Source of the DNA: Ligustrum vulgare
Lineage: Eukaryota > Streptophyta > Magnoliopsida > Lamiales > Oleaceae
NCBI GenBank assembly: GCA_963555705.1
Contig: OY743174.1
Location: 56,814,234-56,878,233 of the forward strand
Length of the DNA stretch: 64,000 bases
Direction: 5' to 3'
Position numbers and translations under genes: made by a program. Positions 46,737 through 55,335 of the stretch are shown piece by piece. The notes under the pieces were generated by a model. The model had not been told where the DNA came from, did not search any database, and worked only from the letters and a program-made list of their open reading frames with translations. Each line of letters opens with the position of its first letter. The first letter of the stretch is position 1.

Positions 46737-47040
46737 TGCATCTTTCACTTCTGGTGAATAATCAAATTTAGAATTCACTTCTGGTGAATAATTAAACATA
46801 TTCATTTTCATATTCACTTCTGGTGAATAATTAAATCTAGAATTCACTTCGGGTGAATAATTAAACATATTCATTTTCATATTCACTTCTGGTGAATAAT
46901 TAAATCTAGAATTCACTTCTGGTGAATAATTAAACATATTCATTTTCCGAATTCACTTCTGGTGAATATTCATTTTCCGGATTCATTTCTGGTGAATATT
47001 CATTTTCCGGATTCATTTCTGATGGATAATATAATTTTGC
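46737..47040. repeat. Array of CACTTCTGGTGAATA units
   Basis: About ten copies of ATTCACTTCTGGTGAATA, spaced by TTAAACATATTCATTTTCAT or TTAAATCTAGA. Each unit is itself a small inverted repeat (TTCAC...GTGAA), so single strands could form a chain of hairpins. Confidence 0.85.
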
Positions 47041-48370
47041 ATATTGAAAATCAATTGCATGCCCAAATATTCAAATATAATAATAGTACACTCCAATTTC
47101 ACTTTCAACATATTATATCATGAAGTCATTTGTATCATTCTATAGTGATACTAATCTGGGCATATTGAATCTTTCAATGATTTATACATGTATGTTCTTG
47201 CACTTTATAAACTGCAATTTCTAATTTGCAGGAGCATAATCAATCATTGAAATAGATATCAATTTTGACATATAATCTACAATCATTTTACTTGAAATCC
47301 CAACGTACCGCGATCAACTGGTACATCAAAGAATACTCTCAAAGTACCGAGATGAGAATCATACATTTTGATCTCACTCATTGGTATATCAAAGAGCTCA
47401 AGCTAGTGATTTAGACTATAGTCTATCCACCATATGTCATGTTACACATTTAAGCATTTAGACTTCAGGTCGCAATTTGGACTTCAGGTCCTTGAACAAT
47501 AATCCCTACATTGGGTTTATATACTTGGCCAAAGTATTATAATTTCATCAACCTCATTTTTATAAGAGGGTATGCAGTCGACTTATTTATCGATTCCATT
47601 TTAATATAACATAGAGAGATCTCTATATATGTTCTATCATCAGGTACCTGAGTCTCTTACATTTAACTATGTCCCTTTTACTCACTATGAGTATTTAACC
47701 TCAAAGGGATCATTTCAATCATTCAAGAGATATTTATTTTTGGAATCGATAGTCATTATGCTTCAGGCATAATTACGCTTCAGGCGTGTTTTCCCCAAAT
47801 ATTATATTATATCAATTGGCTAAAATGCCGCACATGTCGTCCCTTTTAGGGATGTAATTTCAACCATATATCTCGCTTTGGTAGATTGTATACATACCAC
47901 ACTTTTACAAATCATAAAGCTTCTCGAGCTAATCCCGTTTATTATAGAACTTCTGGTTCAATACGGTTTTATTTCATTTTGATGTATGAATATTTGATTC
48001 AATACAATATTGCTAAACTTCTGGTTCTGGTTCATACTATATACATATTTCACTTGTACGTATGAACTTCTAGTTCAGTAAGATATTTCACTTGTACGTA
48101 TGAACTTCTGGTTCGGCAAGATATTTTACTTGTACGTATGAACTTCTGGTTCAATACAGTATTCATTTCATCAGTACATATTTATGTACAGTTCAAATCA
48201 GTATGCCTTTATTATTTTTATACCGAAAAATCAGGTACAATATCCAAGGAAATATCTCATGATCTCAATCTTGTCGCCAAATCTTCTCTTATATCGAAAA
48301 AGGTAATGACGCATTATCTCACCTTTTTAATAATTTATTCCATTATTTCTTGATGGAATCTATATTACTG
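47041..48370. other. Noncoding part of the LOG-carrying element
   Basis: No gene seen on either strand. It includes scattered repeats such as CTTCAGGTCGCAATTTGGA/CTTCAGGTCC (47463-47495) and CTTCAGGCATAATTACG/CTTCAGGCGTG (47760-47790). From 47935 to 48165 there are five copies of ATGAACTTCTGGTTCA-like words with GTACGTATGAACTTCTGGTT. Confidence 0.6.
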
Positions 48371-48410
48371 ACACGCGGAGCCACCGCTCTTTTACGCGTT
48401 AAATAATGCA

Positions 48411-48419
48411 TTTAAATAG
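48411..48419 (+). promoter_or_regulatory. TATA-like box before the Cys-rich ORF
   Basis: TTTAAATAG lies about 35-40 bases before the ATG at 48452. The same word occurs before the LOG ORF at 49172-49180. Confidence 0.35.
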
Positions 48420-48451
48420 ATGATTTGGGAAGAAGGCTAGATCCATCAAAA

Positions 48452-48997
48452 ATGGATATCATACTTTCAAATATTCGCAAATATTATTCCAATCTTCCAG
48501 TAAATGATTTGAGAAAAATTTATCGAATTAGGCTCGAAAGATTGAGGTTGCTGATGGATCATGGTATCCCAGAAGATGTTCGCTGGTTGATCGAAGCAAA
48601 AGTTCGATTAGCTGGTGAATTGCCATTGACATTTCCTAAACACATGCCTGGTTTAGGAAAAAGTACTTTTGCAAAGAAACGAAGAGCAAAAAGGCTTAAC
48701 GGTTGTTACAAATGTGCTCGTTGGACATGTGATACTCGTTGCAAATCAGTAGGATATTCTTCTGGAAATCGGGATGACAAAATCGATTTCATTAAGGGTG
48801 GACTGAGTAAGGAGTCATTGGATGATATCCGATTGACTCTTGAGACGCACCCAAGTGGGTATGTGCAACGTGAACTCCTTTCCTTATATGCTCAATTTAA
48901 CAAGGATAAAAACCGTTATAGTCTCAAAAATATAGTAGCAAAAGATCCTGTTTGCCAGGCTGTTATAAACAATGATGTTTTGGCTGTTCAGCATTGA
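48452..48997 (+). CDS. 181-residue Cys-rich basic protein of unknown function (virus-like zinc-finger type?)
   Basis: An uninterrupted frame from ATG 48452 to a stop at 48995-48997. An upstream in-frame TTG at 48425 is not preferred, because plants start at ATG. Residues 1-58 look helical and charged (DLRKIYRIRLERLRLL). Residues 69-82 give GKSTFAKKRRAKRL, a strongly basic patch. Cysteines at 85, 88, 93 and 97 form C-x2-C-x4-C-x3-C inside GCYKCARWTCDTRCKSVGYS, which could hold one zinc ion. The tail (residues 118-181) is mixed helical. The basic patch plus Cys cluster followed by GYS resembles the small nucleic-acid-binding Cys-rich proteins of carlaviruses, several of which suppress silencing or alter host transcription. 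This is a motif-level impression from memory, not a search. It lies 257 bases upstream of the LOG frame on the same strand, with TTTAAATAG about 40 bases before its ATG. No introns. Confidence 0.72.
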   Translation: MDIILSNIRKYYSNLPVNDLRKIYRIRLERLRLLMDHGIPEDVRWLIEAKVRLAGELPLTFPKHMPGLGKSTFAKKRRAKRLNGCYKCARWTCDTRCKSVGYSSGNRDDKIDFIKGGLSKESLDDIRLTLETHPSGYVQRELLSLYAQFNKDKNRYSLKNIVAKDPVCQAVINNDVLAVQH

Positions 48998-49171
48998 TAC
49001 AAGGTAAATCTTTTGATATATATGCACATATAAAATATTTTGCTGTTTCCTTTCACGAGTTTTGATAAAGGCTGTTTAAATATTAAATCACCGAAAGGTG
49101 AGTAGGGTGATTTTGTCAAAAGTAAATCTTCACTTTTTCAAAAAACGAGCGGAAATAGTGAAGTTTTTCGG

Positions 49172-49180
49172 TTTTAAATA
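49172..49180 (+). promoter_or_regulatory. TATA-like box before the LOG ORF
   Basis: TTTAAATAG lies about 75-83 bases before the ATG at 49255, a normal plant distance. It suggests the two ORFs could be separately transcribed. Confidence 0.4.
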
Positions 49181-49254
49181 GCCAAACATTTTTCATAGTT
49201 CATTCATCCCAAAATAACATTTTTTCGTAAGTTTTTCCTTCTTTACTTTCAAAA

Positions 49255-49908
49255 ATGGAAGGATCAAAACTTCGACAGATCAAAACTATCTGTGTATTTT
49301 GTGGATCAAAAGTGGGAAAAGGTTTTGGGTATCTAGAAGCAGCCGTGGATTTAGGAAAGAAATTGGGAGAGAAAGGTATCACTCTCGTGTATGGAGGAGG
49401 TAGCAGTGGATTGATGGGTTGTGTTTCACAATCCGCTCTAGTAGAGAAAGCAAGAGTGATAGGTGTTATACCTACTCCTTTAGCTGATATCGCAGGCAAA
49501 ACACGAGGGCATGAAGTACAAACCTTATCTATCCATGAACGCATAACTTGCATGTTATATGGTTCTGATGCCTTCATAGCTCTACCTGGAGGTTTTGGTA
49601 CTTTAGAAGAAATCTTTAATATTACCTCATGGGCTCAACTAGATCTCCATACTAAGCCTATTGGGCTTTTAAATGTAAACAATTTCTTTGATGGTTTACT
49701 AACATTTCTTGATTATGCTGTGGAACAGGGATTCATCTCTCCATTTTCTAGGAGAATCCTTATTTCTGCTCCTACTATCGAGGAACTGCTGGATAAGTTG
49801 CAATCATATATTTCAATACAAGATCCAGCAGGAGTTAAGATAGATTGGTCGCAAGGAAGGGGAATCAAGCGAAAATGGAGTCCGGTTAATGTAAATTTAT
49901 CTTTGTGA
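49255..49908 (+). CDS. LOG: LOG-type cytokinin riboside 5'-monophosphate phosphoribohydrolase, intronless
   Basis: A 217-residue uninterrupted frame. Enzymes of this family release free active cytokinin from its riboside monophosphate in one step. The protein has the N-terminal ICVFCGS strand, the nucleotide-binding YGGGSSGLMG (residues 46-55), the signature PGGFGTLEE (111-119, with Glu119) and Arg96 in IHER. SWAQL and KPIGLLNV also follow the family pattern, and length fits plant LOGs. The usual HERK lysine after Arg96 is Ile here, and the C-terminal 20 residues (GRGIKRKWSPVNVNLSL) are basic and unusual. Plant nuclear LOG genes normally have several introns; none are present, pointing to acquisition as a processed copy or from an intronless source. 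It lies within an LTR element, antisense to it. Expression is unknown. Confidence 0.92.
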   Translation: MEGSKLRQIKTICVFCGSKVGKGFGYLEAAVDLGKKLGEKGITLVYGGGSSGLMGCVSQSALVEKARVIGVIPTPLADIAGKTRGHEVQTLSIHERITCMLYGSDAFIALPGGFGTLEEIFNITSWAQLDLHTKPIGLLNVNNFFDGLLTFLDYAVEQGFISPFSRRILISAPTIEELLDKLQSYISIQDPAGVKIDWSQGRGIKRKWSPVNVNLSL

Positions 49909-49914
49909 ACTCTA

Positions 49915-50130
49915 GAATAGGTGGTGGTAGAGTACGGAGTATTCTCACTCTTGAGACACACCATAAATTTCTAGGATTTTATCAATGTTTTAATCTTGTG
50001 TACCTCAAAGATTTAAGGTGGTAGAGTATGGAGTATTTCTTACTCTTGAAACACACCTTTTTCTTTATTTCCTCAAAAGGTCAGAGGTGGTAGGATACGG
50101 CTACTCCCGAAACACATCTCTTATTTTGAG
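49915..50130. repeat. Three diverged repeats after the LOG ORF
   Basis: Units at about 49920, 50018 and 50085 share GGTGGTAGAGTACGGAGTAT, then CTTGARACACACC or CCGAAACACATC. They may belong to the LOG 3' region or be an element-wide repeat. Noncoding. Confidence 0.7.
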
Positions 50131-50439
50131 GATTATAAATGTTTTTCCCCTTTTTCGTTTTGCATGTATGACTCGTTTTATGCTTATTCAGGAGCAATAA
50201 TAATATCATTTCAGTATATTTAGATGATAATTTTTACTTCTTCTGGAGTAAATATGTACTTCTTCTGGAATACATAAGTGCTCGTGCAAGAACTTTTCCA
50301 GACACTTATCATCTAATATTCATCTCATAATACTGATGAGATTATTTTCACATTAGCTATGTCCGTGCTATCATGTGATATTATTTTATCATACATCAAC
50401 ATTCTCTTGTTGAATAATTTTCATCCACCCATTCAAATT

Positions 50440-50775
50440 CAGATATTGGTAACTTCTGGTACCATTGGATAAAATATTTTTATCAACATTTACCAACTTT
50501 TTGGTAGTGATAACTTCTGGTATCATTTGATGAAATATTATCTATCTTTAGTAGTGATAACTTCTGGTATCATTTAATGAAGTATTAAATAACAATATTT
50601 TATTAACAATAATAATATTAGGGTTATACCACCAAGTATATATTAACAATAATATTGTATATATATTAACAATAATAATACTGGGGTTATACCACCAAGT
50701 ATATATTAAAAATAATATTGTATATATATATTAACAATAATGATACTGGGGTTATACCACCACGTATATATGTTG
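50440..50775. repeat. Two adjacent repeat arrays in the LOG-carrying element
   Basis: Three copies of AACTTCTGGTAYCATT (50440-50580) are followed by three copies of GGGTTATACCACCAAGTATA with AT-rich spacers (50615-50770). Confidence 0.78.
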
Positions 50776-50840
50776 ACAACAATCCTCTAATATGTTAGAA
50801 TTAACCAACAATTGAGGTGTTTATATGTATTCAATTGATA

Positions 50841-51000
50841 AACCGACCATATAGGCGGTGTCAACATAATAAAATAATTAAACCGACCATATAGGCGATG
50901 TCAACATAATGAAATAATTAAACCGACCATATAGGCGGTATCAACATAATGAAATAATTAAACCGACCATATAGGCGGTATCAACGTAATGAAATAATTA
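50841..51000. repeat. Perfect-period tandem repeat, 4 x 40 bp
   Basis: Units start at 50841, 50881, 50921 and 50961, each AACCGACCATATAGGCGRTR followed by TCAACATAATGAAATAATTA, with only a handful of substitutions. In the element's own direction this lies in the leader, about 300 bases after the primer binding site. Confidence 0.95.
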
Positions 51001-51294
51001 CCTTTCATGAGTGAGTGAATCATATCTTTCAGTCAAGGTATTCATAATAGTCCAATCCGTTACGGTGCGTGAATTTGCTTTGAAAGTTTCGGGTTACACA
51101 ATTTCTCCAATTTTTTCTATGGACTTGGAATTGATTTTCTAATCTATGATGTATAAATGATTTTCTAATACCAAAAACACTAGATTTGAAATATGAAACG
51201 TTGATTAATAATAATCTGGTTTCTGATACAGAAGTTCATCATTTAGATGCAACTGTAGAGCATACTCCCGTCGTATTACTCAATTGGCTAGAGA

Positions 51295-51309
51295 CTCGTG
51301 CTGATAACG
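51295..51309 (-). promoter_or_regulatory. Putative primer binding site of the LOG-carrying element
   Basis: On - the sequence right after the 5' LTR is CGTTATCAGCACGAG, not the common initiator-Met tRNA complement. The tRNA used is not identified here. Confidence 0.6.
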
Positions 51310-51543
51310 TGTTATAAAACTATCAAAATCTAAACAAGAATTAGAGATGAAGAGATGGAGAGAATAAAGAGGAGAATTCTCATTCCATTAGGTGTGTCAA
51401 ATACAACAATGAATGCCTCTATTTATAGGAAGATAAAGTCATTCACAATAATTCTTTACAATATTAATTAGGTGGGAGTTAGGTAAGAAATTAGGTAGAG
51501 ATCTACAAAGGAATTTCTTAATAATTTCTAATAATTTATAACA
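51310..51543 (-). repeat. 5' LTR of the LOG-carrying element
   Basis: 234 bp, identical to 45590-45823. It is followed on + by GATCT (51544-51548). The - strand TATA box would start the element's RNA, which runs antisense through both ORFs. Confidence 0.95.
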
Positions 51544-51548
51544 GATCT

Positions 51549-52189
51549 TAAGCATTTTTGTCTTGTTTTATGAAATCTCCAATTTATATGCATGTAATTT
51601 TTTTAAATAATGTTATTTAGTATTGATGGTGCAAAAGTACCAAATTAATTAGTATTTGCTGACATTAAATTAGTATTATTACCCATTCTTATAGAAAAAT
51701 GATAATTGGACAACATGTTTGAACAACATTGTCGACAACACACTCACATGGGGTGATATCCACCAAAATCCCACTCCATGAGAGTGTGTTGTCCACATTA
51801 ATGTTGTGTGGTAGACCTCACCCCATGAGAGTGTGTTGTCCACAATGTTGTGGTGAATTTCATCTCATGTGAGTGTGTTGTCCATAATGTTAATCAAATA
51901 TTTTGTTCAAGTAGCATAACTCATTCTTATATTGATGAGATGACACATGGGATGGTGTTGTAGTTCCTTGATAATATTTATTATTTTAAAAACACTGACA
52001 TCATTAGTAAAAAGTAAAAACTTTATGGTTTTCTTATACATATATTTGGCATAAATTTGAATAATAATTGCTTGATTGATAATGCCTTCAAGATCCTACG
52101 AATGTGTTGATAATGAGTGAATGGTAAGTTTGAAATAGAAAGTATGTTTAATTCATTTAAATTAAAAATTATGATGTGCCAAACATACT
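51549..52189. other. Noncoding stretch with a fold-back repeat
   Basis: 51711-51895 contains three direct copies of GAGAGTGTGTTGTCCACA and one inverted copy (TGTCGACAACACACTCACAT), a small fold-back unit. No gene. Confidence 0.65.
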
Positions 52190-52198
52190 CAATATTTT

Positions 52199-52367
52199 GA
52201 GTAATTTTAGATAATATTTAAATGAGACATTTTAAATGGATATTCTTATGCGGCGCAAATTTATTGGATAATGATCACATCAACATTTTTTTATTAACCA
52301 ATAAAATTGTGTCACATTAGAATGTTCATTTAAAATGTCTCACTTGAATGTCTATATAGAATTATTA
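52199..52367. mobile_element. 169-bp Mutator-type MITE, second subfamily
   Basis: Perfect nine-base duplication CAATATTTT (52190-52198 and 52368-52376). Inverted arms share TGAGACATTTTAAATG and TAATTYTA. Same length and ends as 1719-1887. Confidence 0.9.
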
Positions 52368-52376
52368 CAATATTTT

Positions 52377-53084
52377 ACTCATCTTCTATACAATGATGTG
52401 TAATCATAATTTGCAATTTTTACCTTGAAACAACTAAGAGAGCGAGCACAACCTAACATGACGTTAAAAATGGCAAAAAAAAAAAATTATGACATGTCCA
52501 AACCTGTCAAACCCTGACCTTAATGGAGTCGAAATAACTCGTCCCCACAGGTCGAGGGGGAGGGGGTTGAGGGGGTACGTCCAGAATAATTATTTGAAAA
52601 AATAATAAAAAACAAACCATTAAAAGGAAAAAAAAATAAACATTTCAGTAAACAGAACAGTAGGGTCGCCTTGCCCTGAACGCAGGGTCAAACCTGCCTT
52701 GAGTCCAGTGAGGCAATGGACTCAGGGCCCATTTTAAAAAAGCATACCATGGCAATGAGATAATTTTATCTTTATTTGATATGGTTTTTATAGAGCTTCT
52801 TAAATTTATGTAGACCATGGCAGAATGAGAGAGAATTTTATCTTTATTTTCTAGTGTCATATTATTTAGTACATTTGTCTTGTGTGAATTTGGATTTTAT
52901 TGTTGTTTTCGATTTTTTTCTTAAAAAAAAAAAATTCAGGGCCCATTTTTCCTAGAATGCAATATTCGTCTCAGGTCTTCAAAAAGACCAGTCCGTCGGA
53001 CGTGTAGGATGAGGGCCGTTGCCATCCCCTACATAAGACAAGGCAGTTGAGACTGTTGGCTCGTGTTCAAACTCAAAAGGAACC
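52377..53084. other. Noncoding stretch, possible decayed hAT-like element
   Basis: AAAAATGGCAAAAA (about 52467) and GGGCCGTTGCCATCCCCTA (about 53012-53030) look like worn hAT ends, but no good eight-base duplication is visible. CAGGGCCCATTTT occurs twice inside (52727 and 52939). No gene. Confidence 0.4.
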
Positions 53085-53087
53085 TTA

Positions 53088-53884
53088 GGTGGCGTTCTGT
53101 TTGTATTTTATTTTGTATTTTCATTTTCGAAAATGTTTTGTATTTCATGTTTTCATTTTTGTTTTCAAATTTGCTGAAAACGCGTTTGGTTTGTCATTTC
53201 TGAAAACTGTTTTTGAAAATAAAAAGCTGGAAAATACGTTCTGTTTGAAATTTTGCAGAATACTACTTAAACTATTTTTAATTAATTTACTTGCAGAATA
53301 CTACTGACTCAAATTCAAATTTCCTTTCACAATATACTGAAACATGGTTACATACAATACACTAATGTGAGCATTAAGAGTCTATATTAACACAGCTTGG
53401 TAAGGTTTGAGATTTGAGAAAGCTCTAATTCTATTAAAATCCAGAAAATGCAAGTTCTTTCAAAACTACCAGAGTCCATTTATCAGTACATTTTTTGAAA
53501 TATAACAACAAGAATTCTCACTTAATTTTTTTTTTTTTTTTTGTAATGTTGATATTGAATTCAATAAAACTTTATTTAAACTTAGTTACAAGTTAGGATA
53601 ATTCTAAAAAAAAAAAAAAAATCTTTATTTAGGCTTAGTTCCAAGTTAGGATAATTCTAAAAAAAAAGAATAAAAAAATAAAAATTTTATATTAAGTTTA
53701 GTTCCAAGTTAAGATAATTCTTTAAAAAAAAAATTCTCAAAACGCGTTTTCCGCGTTTTGGACATTTTGTGTACAAATTTTTTTTTCCAAAATGCGTTTT
53801 CGAAAATGGTAAAGAAAACGCGTTTTTAACATTTTCGAAAATAAAAACAGAAAACGACCTCAAAACAGTAAAGAGAACAGGGCC
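53088..53884. mobile_element. 797-bp PIF/Harbinger-type fold-back element
   Basis: The ends GGTGGCGTTCTGTTTGTATT and (opposite strand) GGCCCTGTTCTCTTTACTGT pair loosely within TTA duplications (53085-53087 and 53885-53887). The arms contain paired AAAACGCGTTTT and CGAAAATG words, and the AT-rich core has tandem copies of AGTTCCAAGTTAGGATAATT. Noncoding. Confidence 0.7.
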
Positions 53885-53887
53885 TTA

Positions 53888-54676
53888 ACTTTTGATTTTT
53901 TGAAGGAAGAAAATAAATAAAACTAGAAGATGCTGATATCACTAGAAAAATATGATTAAATCTTTGTTTGGTAAATGAATTCAATGTTTTCAAGGTAAAT
54001 ATATCATTGAATAGTTGTTTGAAAAATGTATATGATCAAAAAGTGATTTGAAAAAATGTATTGAAAGTCAATGTTTTCAGACCCGACCCGACATCGATCC
54101 AACCAAGGAACCGGATCAAGGGTCAGAGTGTCAAACCTAGATCGACTTAGGGTTAGCGGTTGGTACAGGCATTAAAAAAATATTAAAAAATAAAAAATAG
54201 ACTCGGCTCGGGTCACCTGACTTCCAGGGTCAACCAGGATTTTAGGGGTCACTCGGTCCGATTTCTAACCCGAGACGTGGGTTTCCAGATTTTTTACTTT
54301 ATATCCAAACATGGCATGGGAAAGTGACATTTCCGTAAATAGTTACATGTACTCGTGCTTCCATTTCTTGTTTTTTGGTGGAAGTGGAACTTGGATGGGA
54401 TACAGCTTAAAAGTTTTTTTTTTTTTTTTTTTGTACACAACCTACCAGGTCACGGTTCAAGTTCAAATAATTAATTATTCATCATATCCACGTCACCCAC
54501 GGGATTTCTACCTTGTCTTGGAACCGCGTGTTTTGGTACGGTGGTTTTTCTGCGTTTTCATTACTGTGCTCGTGCTTTTAAGCTGTAAGCGTGTACGATA
54601 TTGATTATTGTGGTCACAAGAGAAGGTAGTTCCTGCCCTCAATTCACGATTTTGAAAAGCATCGCAAAGTCACAAT
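53888..54676. other. Noncoding stretch
   Basis: Contains a decayed Tourist-like left arm (about 53965-54065) and a GACCCG/CGGGTC-rich patch (about 54078-54290) that may be another old hAT or Mutator-type element. No gene. Confidence 0.45.
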
Positions 54677-54679
54677 TAA

Positions 54680-55039
54680 GAGCATCTCCAATGAGGCTAT
54701 GGATTGAGGATGTAGATTAGAAGAGAGAGAAAGAGATATATATATTATTTTAAGTTTAAATTGTGGTAAGAATGTGAATGTTTAAAGTTGAAAAAAGAGC
54801 GAGAAAAGGGAAAAAGAAGAGAAAGATAGACACAATTTCAAATAAATTAATAAAAAAGTAGTGGATGATGTGTGATTGTGGAGAGTATTAGGTTGGAATG
54901 TGTGAAAAGTGGAGAAAAAGAGGGAGAATGTGGAAGAAAGAGAGGTAACAAGAGATATTAAAGAGGGACCCACGAATTTTTATATCTATATCTTACACAC
55001 AGTTGACAATAAACAATGTGTGAAGAATTGGAGATGCTC
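54680..55039. mobile_element. 360-bp Tourist-like MITE
   Basis: Perfectly paired ends GAGCATCTCCAAT with TAA on both sides (54677-54679 and 55040-55042). The interior is purine-rich on +. Noncoding. Confidence 0.9.
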
Positions 55040-55074
55040 TAATGTGTTGAACTTTGAATAGACATTAGACATAG

Positions 55075-55335
55075 GGGTGGCAATGGGCCGAGCCGAGCCG
55101 GCTCGGCCCATGGCTCGTGAAGCTCGGCTCGTCAAATGGTCGAGCCGCGAGCTCGTGGGCCGAGCCGAGCTTGGCTCGTTAAGCTCGTTGTTTTTTTTTT
55201 TTTTTTTGTAATATATTATATATTAATATTGTATTGTTTTTTTTTTTTTTAATTTTGAACGGTAAAACTTAAAAGTAAAAATACGATTTTTTTTTAATAT
55301 ACACGAGCCGGCGAGCCGAGCGGCTCGCCGGCTCA
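55075..55335. mobile_element. Truncated hAT element, GAGCCGAGC type
   Basis: Starts TAGGGGTGGCAATGGGC, like other hAT ends here, with GAGCCGAGC/GGCTCG-rich arms around poly-T and AT-rich sequence. It stops at the right arm without a terminal repeat or duplication. Confidence 0.7.

Larger units (their letters stand above)
45590..51543 (-). mobile_element. Young non-autonomous LTR retrotransposon carrying a LOG-like gene and a Cys-rich ORF
   Basis: Two 234-bp direct repeats (45590-45823 and 51310-51543), identical as far as read, begin TGTTATAAAACTATC and end AATTTATAACA. The element is flanked by the five-base duplication GATCT (45585-45589 and 51544-51548). On - a polypurine tract AAGGGGGAG precedes the left LTR and a GTTATCAGCACGAG leader follows the right LTR, so the element is transcribed leftwards. 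The 5.5-kb interior shows no gag, protease, integrase or RT in either direction. It consists of short tandem-repeat arrays and, on the opposite strand, two intact frames at 48452-48997 and 49255-49908. The short LTR, leader and 3' repeats resemble a Copia lineage (inference). Movement would need proteins from an autonomous relative. Confidence 0.93.

Noticed and set aside
48425..48451. Nine-codon N-terminal extension of the Cys-rich ORF from position 48425
   Set aside because: The codon there is TTG, not ATG. The first ATG in frame is at 48452.
49200..49577. 125-residue - strand open frame opposite LOG
   Set aside because: A shadow of the LOG frame with no recognisable content.
46737..51000. 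CRISPR-like arrays of direct repeats
   Set aside because: The spacers are themselves repetitive, units vary, and the sequence is a plant LTR element; no cas genes.
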